Numbered from the stretch's first letter, positions 22,200 through 34,790 are shown. The stretch: DNA of 64,000 nucleotides from Telmatactis stephensoni (GCA_029948255.1 JALIZF010001734.1:322501-386500), one strand, 5' to 3'. Numbers and translations are program-made. The notes: generated by a model not told the origin, from the letters alone.

Positions 22200-23142
22200 C
22201 ATTAAAAAGGCCTTCAAATGTGGAATAGATTTTCTATTCAAAACTAGTCGAAAACACAAAACAATAGCTCAAGCCTTTCGAACCACATGGTTATTTATAT
22301 AGCTTTAATTAGGATTGAAATGTAAGTTACAAAACTGTACGTAAGGAACAAAATAAATTCAAGTTATTCAGGAACATGTCTAAAACACACGGCAGACCTA
22401 GGCTCTACTTTAAGTGTTGCCAACTGCTGTTAGAATAAGGATTTGTTACTACACTGGACCGAATACATGGTGAAAAATACCTACCCCCGAAATAGGGTTC
22501 TAACAAGGTCGTCCACTCGGTTATGTGATCAGAAATGTAGCACACACTTCTCCCACCTCTAAGGACGTTTCAGACAAAGTCAACAATCTTTCATCGGCGT
22601 TGCCATGTAGTAAGTTTGTAAACGCACGACAAATTTCAAAATGAATTTGAAACTACAATACACTACGATAAACCAGTGAACAAAGTTGAACGAGCATATA
22701 GACATGTTAAAATACCAAAAATGTCTAAATGATTGACTATTGACTGCGCTTATGACGACAAAATATCAGCATAATTTTCTTCCTTCAAAGCACAGAGAGT
22801 ATAACAAAACAGACGACCAAAGCAGAGCAGAGCGAAGCATAGTATAGACCAAAGCAGAGCAGAGCAGCGCATAGAAAATCAGATTAAACTACAAATATGG
22901 TGAATCTACAGTAGAATAAATTAGGGTGGTTCGACTGGGTATTGTTTGAAGCGCACTTCCGCTGTTTGATCATGATCACAAAATGCGTCGCCGTCAAAAA
23001 CCTCATTTCACAAAGAAATTCATAGCAAGTCTAGGGATAGTTTCAAGTTTCTTTTGATGCTTAAATCATTATGATCGGAGCTACAAATACTTTACAGTGA
23101 CCGCACTGCTAACAAATAATAATAAATATATAATTTTCCACA

Positions 23143-23414
23143 GCAGATCCACGTATTGGCTATTCTTCTGCTGGCATTCACACTCACTACCTCTACATTA
23201 AATATTTTGCATACATCGCTCAACTCACATGTTGATTTTTGATGAGGGAGGAAAAACTGGAGAACCCGGAGAAAAACCCTTGTGGCATGGTAGAGAACAA
23301 CACATCAAACAAACTCAATTTACATATGAACCGATGTCCGAGCCGAGACTCGAACCCGGACCATAGCGTTGCAAGCTAGGCCGGTACTCTCACCAATCGG
23401 CCAACCATGCCACC
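23143..23414 (-). mobile_element. SINE S1, minus strand (unit 2)
   Basis: Equivalent of 18048-18319. From about 23210 rightwards it is identical to unit 1 in the parts I compared. To the left it resembles unit 3 instead (GGCATTCACACTCACT). Confidence 0.75.
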
Positions 23415-23750
23415 CATGCTATTTTCACAAACATGAAATTTCTAGACAAAATAAAGTTTTGTACAAATGGCGTTTATTGGTTCATAGAATCCAAATCAGG
23501 TTCTTCGCTGTTACCGTGTTTAAAAGATTTCCATGGAAGCGTTTTCGAATAAAACGCGCTTAAACTTTTACGCACCAAAAAAGTAAATAATTCAAAGTAT
23601 TTAATTTTGGCCAAAATCTTACTTAAAGGACTCAGAAACAGCTTCTTTAGAGCTCATTTTGTCGACATACTCTTTAATTGTTTGTTTGGAGAAATAGAAC
23701 AAAATTCCTTTGCGCCGGCAATTTTGAGAAATACGAATTTAGGTCAAGCA

Positions 23751-24041
23751 AGAGATCATAATACTAAGAGAGTGAAGCTCGGTATTGATGTCTGTGCGAT
23801 GTTCGTGGCGGCTAAGGCTATTTTTAGTAACTTCGCCATCGCGCGCGCAAGGCTCTCAAACAATAGAATTTGATTTTTGACGTGCGCGCGGACGGGACTG
23901 TTCGTTTTCGGCATTTGAATTCTATTGTTTAAGAGCCTAGCGCGCGCAATGGCGAAGTTAATTACTAAAATTAGCCTTAGTCGCCGCGAACATCGCACAG
24001 ACTTCAAGACCGAGTTTCCCTTTCTTAGTATTATGGTCTCT
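23751..24041. mobile_element. MITE family M1 (unit 2)
   Basis: Same sequence and position in the unit as 18656-18946 (offset 5095), so it was copied with the unit rather than inserted separately. Confidence 0.8.
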
Positions 24042-24892
24042 TGGGTCAAGTTGCATGATAGAGCTGCGCCTTGTCATCATTTGTTTATGATTTCACTTAT
24101 CTTTATAAAAAAACGAGAAGAACTTGATATTCCCTTGATGGTGAATTTCTTTTAATTTCTAACTTCAGTGACAGCGTTTTCACCTAACTGTTTCTTAATC
24201 CTACACATGTCATGGCTATTGAAGCATTGTAAGTATCCAAAATAAGTTATCAAAACGTAAATTTTTAGACCGCTTACTTCAGGTTGATCACGTTGACAAT
24301 ATATGCACAGATATTATTTTACTTGGTCATTATAATTTCTAGGGAGATGGAACGCGTCAACAACCATAAAAGTTAAAAACGACGCGTCCCCCTTTCATAA
24401 CATATGTATAGAAGAATTAACTCAAAACTCTTTACAAAGACGTCAAGAACATGTTATAATTATAGAAAAGGTAGTACAGTAAAATCTTTAGAACAATCCT
24501 ATTCGTGGGTATTTCAAAATATCGGCATAGTAATCGTGTAAAAGTGACGATTTTAATGATTCTTTCATAATTTTGTTTTTGAATTGGCACCTTTTAGGGG
24601 TAGAAATCAATTGTTGTCACGCCCAACAAGATAAGACTAAGGTACCTTTTGTAGGGGTCATTTTCAACATTTCCGACGAGTATTCCCGCCCTTTTATGCA
24701 TAGAAGTCTCCCCCGGGCTAAATTTGCCTTCAAATTACAGCAGTAATCCTTATTCATTTCTTTATAATTCAATTATTTTTAAGATGTATTTTCTTCCTTT
24801 AAAAAATCCATTTAATTTTCGCGAAACTCTAAGTTGATGCTGTACAACATATTACACAGAACATTATTTAAGCTCAGTTTTTGCTTCGACGA

Positions 24893-25202
24893 ATCAAATC
24901 TTTTAGTTGTTTAAGCAGGTTGGATTTCTGGCAACCATTATTGGCTGATGTGGACCTGCTGGCACTCACACTCACTACCTCTGCATTAAATATTTTTCAT
25001 ACATCACTCAACTCGCATGTTGATTTTTGCTGAGGGAGGAAAAACCGGAGAACCCGGAGAAAAAACCCTCGTGACATGGGAGAGAACAACACATCAAACA
25101 AACTCAACTCACATATGATCCGAGTTCCCGAGCTGAGACTCGAACCCGGACCACAGCGGTGAGAGGGGAGTGGCTTAACCACTACGCCATCCATGCCACC
25201 CA
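24893..25202 (-). mobile_element. SINE with LINE-like tail (unit 2), head differs from unit 1
   Basis: Equivalent of 19805-20113. The region around the B box is different: CGAGTTCCCGAGCTGAGACT here against CATCCAGCAGGGCTCGAACC in unit 1. The result is 7 bp shorter, and sequence on both sides is the same. This patch accounts for the change of offset from 5095 to 5088. Confidence 0.7.
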
Positions 25203-25998
25203 AAGTTTAAATTTGAAGTAAAAAATACCTACAACACAAATTAATGGATTTGACTCAAGTTGTACGGGTGTTGCGCAGAAAATCGTCGTTGTAAATCATC
25301 TCGCCTTACATGATATGAAATCGTATGAAATGAATAGGAAATATAAACGATTTTCGTTTTTATGGATGCAAAACATTCCTTCCGTTTCGAAATCAAATGG
25401 GAATAAAACATATATGCGTGCGTACAGCCAGCGATCACGTGAAAACTAGTTGTAGGCCATGCAAAACAGAGCAGAACATGCAGAGCATAGAAAATCAGTT
25501 CAAAGTACAGCCTAAACTAGTTAAATTCCCATTGGCTGTAAGTAAAGGATTAGTGACGTCATTCCTTATTCCATTTTTTAAAATGTTTTAATAAGAGTGT
25601 GCCAAACCTTACCTTATTATTACAACGTGCCCTTGTCGTCAAACAAAACTTCATTCAAAGGTAACGTTTAATACTGAAGTATATTAAGTTATACTAATAC
25701 TTCTATAGATTAGTGCTAGCTTAAAATCTAAACCTATACCTTAATTTACATGGGAAATCCAGATAAGAGTCCTCTTTTCCAACTCCCAAAAGGGTTATTG
25801 GGTCCTTAAATAAGCAACGGCGACGGACGACGTCTTCGAGTTTCTTTCTTAAAAGCCGGTCAACAAGCCCCAACTGACATTGTAGCGAGAACGGGAACCT
25901 CCATGAAACTACCAATATTGCGTCAAGTGTATCCTTAGTAGAGCTTACACTGTTATACTACCTTAAGACTGTCTATTGATGTAGGTCTACCAGAGAAC

Positions 25999-27129
25999 AT
26001 GAAGGTATTGTTGGTTCTTCTCCTCTGTGTGTTGATTTGCCACCATGCCAGTGGTTTTAAAGGCCCATGCCCTAAAGGTATGGTTTGTGCGACTGGCTCC
26101 AAGAAACTCCATCGTGATGCCAAGTCAAAACAAGATTCATTGAAGGTATACTGAACCTAGAATGTTTTAAATATATTTCTAACAGCATGCACATCGACAT
26201 CGTGTCAATATTTATCTGACTTTGCGTTTATTTTAAACCACCTAAAAAGTTTTCAATGAGCATGACAATCCGTGTGCTTATAGTGTATTAATCAGTTACG
26301 CTCCTCAGGAAAAATAAAGAAAAAAATCGAGCAGTTTTCTAATGATCGCATGTTTTGCGAAAATGCCCGTAAAACCGGAGAAAATGTTAACATTGAGTTT
26401 TCAGCTTCATTCACATATCGTTCGCTTTGGCGAAATCGCGTTGCTGTCTATCCTTCCAGTTTTTCCATAAAGTACTAGGGGAATATAAGAAAAGAATGAG
26501 TGATTCTTGGGGGAAATAAATATCCAAGAAGTAGTAAAATTTGCCAAGGGAAGTAATTTCAATTTTTGCATAAATTATACCCTTAATTTAAAGGACCTAA
26601 AATATCTCCAAATCCGTCTTGTAGATTTTAGTGAGACTTCTTTCAGAAGAAGGCAACCATCCAAGGTATATGTAGCATCGAGCATTTCCTTAGCAAATGC
26701 ATTTGAGAACCAAAATTGGACCCGAAGCTAAAATACATTTGACGTCATTATCACGTGATATTCCGTCCGATCTCCCCAAAATACATTCAATATTACTTTT
26801 TAGTCTATATGTAACTAATGCGTTATTATGGATATGAAATTGAAGTCAATTTGTTTAGGCATGAGAGTTTCAAAGTTGGAAGGTGTCGATGTAAAAATAT
26901 TGGGACGAGCAACCTTAAATACCCGTAGAACGGAGCACTGATGGAGAGAGGGGGGTAGAATGAGCCCAACGTTGGCTTTCTGGAAGACCAGCTTCTAGCT
27001 TTGCTTCTAGCTGAAGGAACTTCCGACGTTAAATCTAGTGCTTTACCTTTACCTTTTTTGACATTGTTTTTTCAGAGGTTCCAAACAAACGCTTCGTTAA
27101 ACGAACGTAAGGCGTCTGAATCTGAGTGA
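25999..27129 (+). CDS. Small secreted peptide gene, copy 2
   Basis: Exons 25999-26145 and 27076-27129 code the same residues as copy 1: signal peptide, C-x5-C, KR at the junction, NAS sequon. The intron and at least 200 bp of upstream sequence are also the same. AATAAA is at 27282. The only difference from copy 1 I noticed is one base in the 3' region (TTGCTCTGTAAA against TTGCTTTGTAAA). Identity at this level means either very recent duplication, gene conversion, or an assembly duplicate. Confidence 0.7.
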
Positions 27130-28230
27130 AAGACCATACAGCACTCCTACTAGTAAATCAGGAGAGCATTTAAAATATAATAACTAAAAGCCTAAATGAA
27201 TTATAAATGATAGTTCATATAATTAACTATATTATAAATTAATTAGCAATCAGTCAAGTTGCTCTGTAAAACCTGAAGACAAATAAACATTAAAAAGGCC
27301 TTCAAATGTGGAATAGATTTTCTATTCAAAACTAGTCGAAAACACAAAACAATAGCTCAAGCCTTTCGAACCACATGGTTATTTATATAGCTTTAATTAG
27401 GATTGAAATGTAAGTTACAAAACTGTACGTAAGGAACAAAATAAATTCAAGTTATTCAGGAACATGTCTAAAACACACGGCAGACCTAGGCTCTACTTTA
27501 AGTGTTGCCAACTGCTGTTAGAATAAGGATTTGTTACTACACTGGACCGAATACATGGTGAAAAATACCTACCCCCGAAATAGGGTTCTAACAAGGTCGT
27601 CCACTCGGTTATGTGATCAGAAATGTAGCACACACTTCTCCCACCTCTAAGGACGTTTCAGACAAAGTCAACAATCTTTCATCGGCGTTGCCATGTAGTA
27701 AGTTTGTAAACGCACGACAAATTTCAAAATGAATTTGAAACTACAATACACTACGATAAACCAGTGAACAAAGTTGAACGAGCATATAGACATGTTAAAA
27801 TACCAAAAATGTCTAAATGATTGACTATTGACTGCGCTTATGACGACAAAATATCAGCATAATTTTCTTCCTTCAAAGCACAGAGAGTATAACAAAACAG
27901 ACGACCAAAGCAGAGCAGAGCGAAGCATAGTATAGACCAAAGCAGAGCAGAGCAGCGCATAGAAAATCAGATTAAACTACAAATATGGTGAATCTACAGT
28001 AGAATAAATTAGGGTGGTTCGACTGGGTATTGTTTGAAGCGCACTTCCGCTGTTTGATCATGATCACAAAATGCGTCGCCGTCAAAAACCTCATTTCACA
28101 AAGAAATTCATAGCAAGTCTAGGGATAGTTTCAAGTTTCTTTTGATGCTTAAATCATTATGATCGGAGCTACAAATACTTTACAGTGACCGCACTGCTAA
28201 CAAATAATAATAAATATATAATTTTCCACA

Positions 28231-28500
28231 GCAGATCCACGTATTGGCTATTCTTCTGCTGGCATTCACACTCACTACCTCTACATTAAATATTTTGCAT
28301 ACATCGCTCAACTCACATGTTGATTTTTGATGAGGGAGGAAAAACTGGAGAACCCGGAGAAAAACCCTTGTGGCATGGTAGAGAACAACACATCAAACAA
28401 ACTCAATTTACATATGAACCGATGTCCGAGCCGAGACTCGAACCCGGACCATAGCGTTGCAAGGCCGGTACTCTCACCACTCGGTCACCCATGCCACCCA
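28231..28500 (-). mobile_element. SINE S1, minus strand (unit 3)
   Basis: Same element and site as 18048 and 23143. The head differs from units 1-2 (GCAAGGCCGGTACTCTCACC, lacking CTAG), marking where near-identity between units ends, near 28455. Confidence 0.7.
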
Positions 28501-28815
28501 TGCTATTTTCACAAACATGAAATTTCTAGACAAAATAAAGTTTTGTACAAATGGCGTTTATTGGTTCATAGAATCCAGATCAAGTTCTTCGCTGTTACTG
28601 TGTTTAAAAGATTTCCATGGAAGCGTTTTCTTAAACTTTTACGCACCAAAAAAGTAAATAATTCCAAGTATTTAATTTTGGCCAAAATCTTACTTAAAGG
28701 ACTCAGAAACAGCTTCTCTTTAGAGCTCATTTTGTCGACATACTCTTTAATTGTTTGTTTGGAGAAATAGAACAAAATTCCTTTGCGCCGGCAATTTTGA
28801 GAAATACGAATTTAG

Positions 28816-29338
28816 GTCAAGTTGATAGAGCTGCGCCTTGTCATCGTTTGTTTATCATTTCACTTATCTTTATAAAAAGCAAGAAAACTTGATATTCCCT
28901 TGATGAATTTCTTTTCACTTAACAGTTTCTTAATCCTACACATGTCATGGCTATTGAAGCATTGTAAGTATCCAAAATAAGTTATCAAAACGTACATTTT
29001 TAGACCGCTTTAAGAGCCTAGCGCGCGCGATGGCGAAGTTACTAAAATTAGCCTTAGTCGCCGCAGACTTCAAGACCGAGTTTCGCTCTCTTAGTATTAT
29101 GGTCTCTTGGGTCAAGTTGATAGAGCTGCGCCTTGTCATCGTTTGTTTATGATTTTACTTATCTTTATAAAAAAACGAGAAAAACTTGATATTCCCTTGA
29201 TGGTGAATTTCTTTTAATTTCTAACTTCAGTGACAGCGTTTTCACCTAGTTGTTTCTTAATCCTACACATGTCATGGCTATTGAAGCATTGTAAGTATCC
29301 AAAATAAGTTATCAAAACGTAAATTTTTAGACCGCTTA
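28816..29338 (+). repeat. Local 295-bp tandem duplication with MITE remnant (unit 3)
   Basis: The phrase GTCAAGTTGATAGAGCTGCG starts at 28816 and again at 29111. Both copies run into TTTTTAGACCGCTT. Between them lies the right half of an M1 MITE (29010-29106, ending CTCTTAGTATTATGGTCTCT). The left half of the MITE seen in units 1 and 2 is missing here. Confidence 0.7.
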
Positions 29339-30803
29339 CTTCAGGTTGATCACGTTGACAATATATGCACAGATATTATTTTACTTGGTCATTATAATTT
29401 CTAGGGAGATGGAACGCGTCAACAACAATAAAAGTTAAAAACGACGCGTCCCCCTTTCATAACATATGTACGTACAGAAGAGTTGACTCAAAACTCTTTA
29501 CAAAGACATCAAGAACATGTTATAATTATAGAAAAGGTAGTACAGTAAAATCTTTAGAACAATCCTTTTCGTGGGTATTTCAAAATATCGGCATAGTAAT
29601 CGTGTAAAAGTGACGATTTTAATGATTCTTTCATAATTTTGTTTTTGAATTGGCACCTTTTAGGGGTGGAAATCAATTGTTGCCACGCCCAACAAGATAA
29701 GATTAAGGTACCTTTTGTAGGGGGGGTCATTTTCAACATTTCCCACGAGTATTCCCGCCCTTTTATGCATAGAAGTCTCCCCCGGGCTAAATTTGTCTTC
29801 AAATTATAGCAGTAATCCTTATTCATTTCTCTATAATTCAATTATTTTAAAGATGTATTTTCTTCCTTTAAAAAATCTTGTTTGTCTAAGCCCGATGTTG
29901 CACGGGACGATTTGCAAGTTAGGCCATCTAATTTTCGCGAAGCTCTAAGTTTATGTGGTGTAACATATCACACGGAACATTATTGAAGCTCAGTTTTTGC
30001 GTCGACGACACTTTGCGAAGTTTAAATTTGAAGTCAAAAAATACTTACAACACAAATTAATGGATTTGACTCAAGTTGTACGGGTGTTGCGCAGAAAATC
30101 GTCGTTGTAAATCATCTCGCCTTACATGATATGAAATCGTATGAAATGGATAGGAAATAAAAACGATTTTCGTTTTTATGGATACAAAACATTCCTTCCG
30201 TTTCGAAATCAAATGGGAATAAAACATATATGCGTGCGTACAGCCAGTGAAAACTAGCTGTAGGCCATACAAAACAGAGCAGAACATGCAGAGCATAGAA
30301 AATCAGTTCAAAGTACAGCCTAAACAAGTTAAATTCACATTGGCTGTAAGTAAAGGATTAGTGACGTCATTCCTTATTCCATTTTTTAAAATGTTTTAAT
30401 AAGAGTGTGCCAAACCTTACCTTATTATTACATCGTGCCCTTGTCGTCAAACAAAACTTCAACCAAAGGTAACGTTTAATAAGTATATTAAGTTATACTA
30501 ATACTTCTGTAGATTAGTGCTAGCTTAAAATCTAAACCTATACCTTAATTTACATGGGAAATCCAGTTAAGAGTCCTCTTTTCCAACTCCCAAAAGGGTT
30601 ATTGGGTCTTTAAATAAGCAACGCTGACGGACAAGGTCTTCGAGTTTCTTTTTGAAAAGCCGGTCAGCAAGCCCCAACCGGACATTGTAGCGAGGACGGG
30701 AACCTCCATGAAAGTACCAATATTGCGTCAAGTGTATCCTTAGTAGAGCTTACACTGTTATACTACCTTAAGACTGTCTATTGATGTAGGTCTACCAGAA
30801 AAC

Positions 30804-32240
30804 ATGAAGGTATTGGCGGTTCTTCTCCTCTGTGTGTTGATTTGCCACCATGCCAGTGGAGTTGCATACCCATGCCCTAAGGGTAAGGTTTGTGCGACTG
30901 GCTCCAAGAAACTCCATCGTGATCCCAAGTCAAAAGAAGATTCATTGAAGGTATACTGAACCTAGAATGTTTTAAATATATTTCTATATTACAGCATGCA
31001 CATCGACATCGTGTCAATATTTATCTGACTTTGCGTTTATTTTATACCACCTAAACAGTTTTCAATGAGCATGACAATCCATGTGCTTATAGTGTATTAA
31101 TCAGTTAAGCTCCTAAGGAAAAAATAAAGAAAAAAATCGAGCAGTTTTCTAATGATCGCATGTTTTGCGAAAATGCCCGTAAAACCGGAGAAAATGTTAA
31201 CATTGAGTTTTCAGCTTCATTCACATTTTGTTCGCTTTGGCGAAATCGCGTTGCTGTCTATCCTTCCAGTTTTTCCATAAAGTACTAGGGGAATATAGGA
31301 AAAGAATGAGTGATTTTTGGGGGAAATAAATATCCAAGAAGTAGTAAAATTTGCCAAGGGGAGTAATTTCAATTTTTGCATAAATTATACCTTTAATTTA
31401 AAGGACCTAAAATATCTCCAAATCCGTCTTGTAGATTTTAGTGAGACTTAGCTTCTTCAGAGGAAGGCAAACATCCAAGGTATATGTAGCATCGAGCATT
31501 TCCTTAGCAAATGCATTTGAGAACCAAAATTGGACCCGAAGCTAAAACACATTTGACGTCATTATCACGTGATATTCCGTCCGTGATATTCCGTCCGATT
31601 ATTTAATCACCAAATTTTCTATTTATTTATTTATATTATTTATCGAAAATTTTTTTTTGGAATAGAATAATTAATGAAATCAATATTCAAATAGAGACAA
31701 GTCACAAGTTATTTTTTAAAATATATATATATTTTTTTAGGTTTTAATAATTTAATATTATTTTATGATGTTTAGCGATTTTAATATTTAGATAGCAGGT
31801 CCACATCAGCCTATGGCTGCCTTGTAAATTATATAACCTGCTTCATCAAATAAAAGTATGTATGTATGTATGTATGTATGATCTCCCCAAAACACATTCA
31901 ATATTACTTTTTAGTCTATATGTAACTAATGCGTTATTATGGATATGAAATTGAAGTCAATCTGTTTAGGCATGAGAGTTTCAAAGTTGGAAGGTGTCGA
32001 TTTAAAAATATATGGACGAGCCACCTTAAATACCCGTAGAACGGAGCACTGAAGGATAGAGGGGGGTAGAATGAGCGCACCGTCGGCTTCATGGGAGACC
32101 AGCTTCTAGCTCTGCTTCTAGCTGAAGGAACTTCCGACGTTAAATCTAGTGCTTTACCTTTACCTTTTTTGACATTGTTTTTTCAGAGGTTCCAAACAAA
32201 CGCTTCGTTAAACGAACGTAAGGCGGCTGAATCTGAGTGA
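30804..32240 (+). CDS. Small secreted peptide gene, copy 3 (diverged)
   Basis: Exons 30804-30950 and 32187-32240, phase 0, about 66 residues. The signal peptide and the KR junction are kept. Differences from copies 1 and 2 lie mostly just after the signal peptide: VAYPCPKGKVC replaces FKGPCPKGMVC, with further changes A-to-P, Q-to-E, L-to-A in the signal and S-to-A in the tail. Both cysteines and the NAS sequon are unchanged. The intron is longer because of a retroelement insertion near 31590-31880. AATAAA is at 32395. It appears to be a functional older paralogue. Confidence 0.7.
31583..31880 (+). mobile_element. LINE 3'-end fragment with (TATG)n tail
   Basis: An insertion found only in unit 3, inside the intron of peptide copy 3. 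It breaks the phrase CCGTCCGATCTCCCC seen whole in units 1 and 2. The left border repeats GTGATATTCCGTCCG, perhaps a target duplication. The 3' part has AGCAGGTCCACATCAGCC, AACCTGCTTCATCAAATAAA and a TATG repeat at 31857-31880, typical of a truncated non-LTR retrotransposon. Confidence 0.65.
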
Positions 32241-33310
32241 AAGACCTTACAGCACTCCTACTAGTAAATCAGGAGAGTATTTAAAATAATATAACTAAAA
32301 GCCTAAATGAATTATAAATAATAGTTCATATAATTAAGTATATTATAAATTAATTATAGCAATCAGTCAAGTTGCTCTGTAAAACCTGAAGACAAATAAA
32401 CATTAAAAAGGCCTTCAAATGTGGAATTGGTTTTCTATTCAAAACTAGTCGAAAACACAAAACAATAGCTCAAGCCTTTCGAACCACATGGTTATTTATA
32501 TAGCTTTAATTAGGATTGAAATGTAAGTTACAAAACTGTACGTACGAAACAAAATAAATTCAAGTTATTCAGGAACACGTCTAAAACACACGGCAGACCT
32601 AGGCTCTACTTTAAGTGTAGCCAACTGCAGTTAGAATATTTAAGGATTTGTTACTACACTGGACCGAATTCACGGTGAAAGATACCTATCCCCTGAAATA
32701 AGGTTCTAACAAGGTCGTCCACTCGGTTATGTGAGCAGAAATGTAGTATTCACTTCTCCCTCCTCGAAGGACGTTTCAGACAAAGTCAACAATCTTTCAT
32801 CGGCGTTGCCATGTAGTAAGTTTCCAAACGCACGACAACCAGTAAACAAAGTTGAACAATTAAGCATATAAACATGTTAAAATACCAAAAATGTCTAAAT
32901 GATTGACTACCACTGCGCTTATGACGACAAAATATCAGCGTAATTTTCTTCCTTCAAAGCACAGAGAGTATAACAAAACAGACGACCAAAGCAGAGCAGA
33001 GCAAAGCATAGTATAGACCAAAGGAGAGCAGAGCAGCGCATAGGAAATCAGATTAAACTACAAATATTGTGAATCTACAGTAGAATAAATTAGGGTGGTT
33101 TGACTGGGTATTGTTTGAAGCGCACTTCCGCTGTTTGATCATGATCACAAAATGCGTCGCCGCGTCACCTCATTTCACAAAGAAATTCATAGCAAGTCTA
33201 GGGATAGTTTCAAGTTTCTTTTGATGCTTAAATTATTATGATCGGAGCTACAAATACTTTACAGTGACCGCACTGCTAACAAATAATAATAAATATATAA
33301 TTTTCCACAG

Positions 33311-33580
33311 CAGATCCACGTATTGGCTATTCTTCTGCTGGCACTCACACTCACTACCTCTACATTAAATATTTTGCATACATCGCTCAACTCACATGTT
33401 GATTTTTACTGGAGGGAGGAAAACCGGAGAACCCGGAGAAAAAACCCTTGTGGCATGGTAGAGAACAACACATCAAACAAACTCAATTTACATATGAACC
33501 GATGTCCGAGCCGAGACTCGAACCCGGACCATAGCGTTGCAAGGCCGGTACTCTCACCACTCGGCCAACCATGCCACCCA
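33311..33580 (-). mobile_element. SINE S1, minus strand (unit 4)
   Basis: Fourth copy at the same place in the unit. Its left part (GGCACTCACACTCACTACC) is closer to the first unit than to units 2 and 3. The open frame 33323-33727 runs antisense through it and is not a gene. Confidence 0.7.
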
Positions 33581-34239
33581 TGCTATTTTCACAAACATGA
33601 AATTTCTAGACAAAATAAAGTTTTGTACAAATGGCGTTTATTGGTTCATAGAATCCAGATCAAGTTCTTCGCTGTTACTGTGTTTAAAAGATTTCCATGG
33701 AAGCGTTTTCGAATAAAACGCGCTTAAACTTTTACGCACCAAAAAAGTAAATAATTCCAAGTATTTAATTTTGGCCAAAATCTTACTTAAAGGACTCAGA
33801 AACAGCTTCTTTAGAGCTCATTTTGTCGACATACTCTTTAATTGTTTGTTTGGAGAAATAGAACGAAATTCCTTTGGAGCTGCGCCTTGTCATCGTTTAT
33901 TTATCATTTCACTTATCTTTATAAAAAGCAAGAAAACTTGATATTCCCTTGATGACTTTTTTCTTATTTCAGTATCAGCGTTTTCACCTAGTTGTTTCTT
34001 AATCCTACACGTCATGGCTATTGAAGCATTGTAAGTATCCAAAATAAGTTATAAAGACGTAAATTTTTAGGCCGATTACTTCGGGTATAGAAGAGTTGAC
34101 TCAAAACTCTTTACAAAGACGTCAAGAACATGTTATAGAAAAGGTAGCCGGTACAGTAAAATCTTTAGGACAATCCTATTCGTGGGTATTTCAAAATATT
34201 GGCGCGCATAGTAATTGTGTAAAAAGGTAACGTTTAACA

Positions 34240-34340
34240 AGTATAAGTTATACCAATACTTTTATGGATTAGTGCTAGCTTAAAATTTAAACCTATACCT
34301 TAATTTGCATGGGAAATCCAGTTAAGAGTCCTCTTTTCAA
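34240..34340 (+). pseudogene. Truncated upstream region of a lost fourth peptide gene
   Basis: This matches the sequence about 250-340 bp upstream of the peptide start codons (GATTAGTGCTAGCTTAAAAT, CATGGGAAATCCAG). It stops matching at about 34340, before exon 1 would begin. It marks the right end of the array. No coding part remains. Confidence 0.65.
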
Positions 34341-34349
34341 ACTCCAACA

Positions 34350-34500
34350 TAGCAACCTTAATAGGCCTATAGCCGCCAATTGGCTACAACTAACTATCAA
34401 AATCCTAAACAACTTCTTTAATTTCGTACTCGAAATTTTATTTCCTCTTGAGAATAGCAGAAAAGACACTAATTACTGTACAAAAGAAAGGGTGCAAAGT
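34350..34500 (+). repeat. Interspersed repeat, also at about 39190-39370
   Basis: Shared phrases such as GAAATTTTATTTCCTCTTGAGA against AGAATTTTATTCCTTCTTGAGA, and ACAAAAGAAAG in both, in the same orientation. It is an old dispersed repeat of unknown class; the second copy lies in a helicase intron and the start of its flank. Confidence 0.4.
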
Positions 34501-34564
34501 TAACCAAATGTTTACAACAAAATAGAAGTGTGCAAATATTCAAATCTTTTATTTTTACAACATT

Positions 34565-34790
34565 TTACAGCGAAAATCGTTGCATCGCGACCTCCAACGT
34601 CGGCAAGATTTTGGACTTTACTGATCCGTCCATCATTCTTGGGGGCCGAGCTTTCACGAACTCGTTCAGTGATTGGTTGATTTGAAAGAAGCTCCGCCCC
34701 CAAAATGATTGACGGCTCAGATAAACTCAAAATCAAAACAAAATTTGTAATTTGCTGGTCACGATGCAACGATTTTGGCTGTAACGTCGG
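34565..34790. mobile_element. MITE-like element with about 28-bp inverted ends
   Basis: TTACAGCGAAAATCGTTGCATC at the left is inverted as GATGCAACGATTTTGGCTGTAA at the right. A second inner inverted pair surrounds CAATCATTTTG and its complement. It has no coding capacity. Confidence 0.65.

Larger units (their letters stand above)
16712..34340 (+). repeat. Tandem array of about 5.1-kb units carrying a small secreted-peptide gene
   Basis: Landmarks recur in order. The terminal exon is at 16874, 21988, 27076 and 32187; the signal-peptide exon at 20911, 25999 and 30804; SINE S1 at about 18050, 23145, 28231 and 33311. The block from about 18115 to 23350 repeats at 23210-28455 almost without change, with offset 5095 falling to 5088. 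Flanking units are more diverged. The array begins inside a SINE and ends near 34340, within the promoter region of what would be a fourth gene. Near-identity of the middle units could also reflect an uncollapsed haplotype in the assembly. Confidence 0.9.

Noticed and set aside
18170..33727. Frames with CPSRDSNPDHS and CHPCYFHKHE
   Set aside because: They are antisense translations of the SINE S1 head repeated in each unit.
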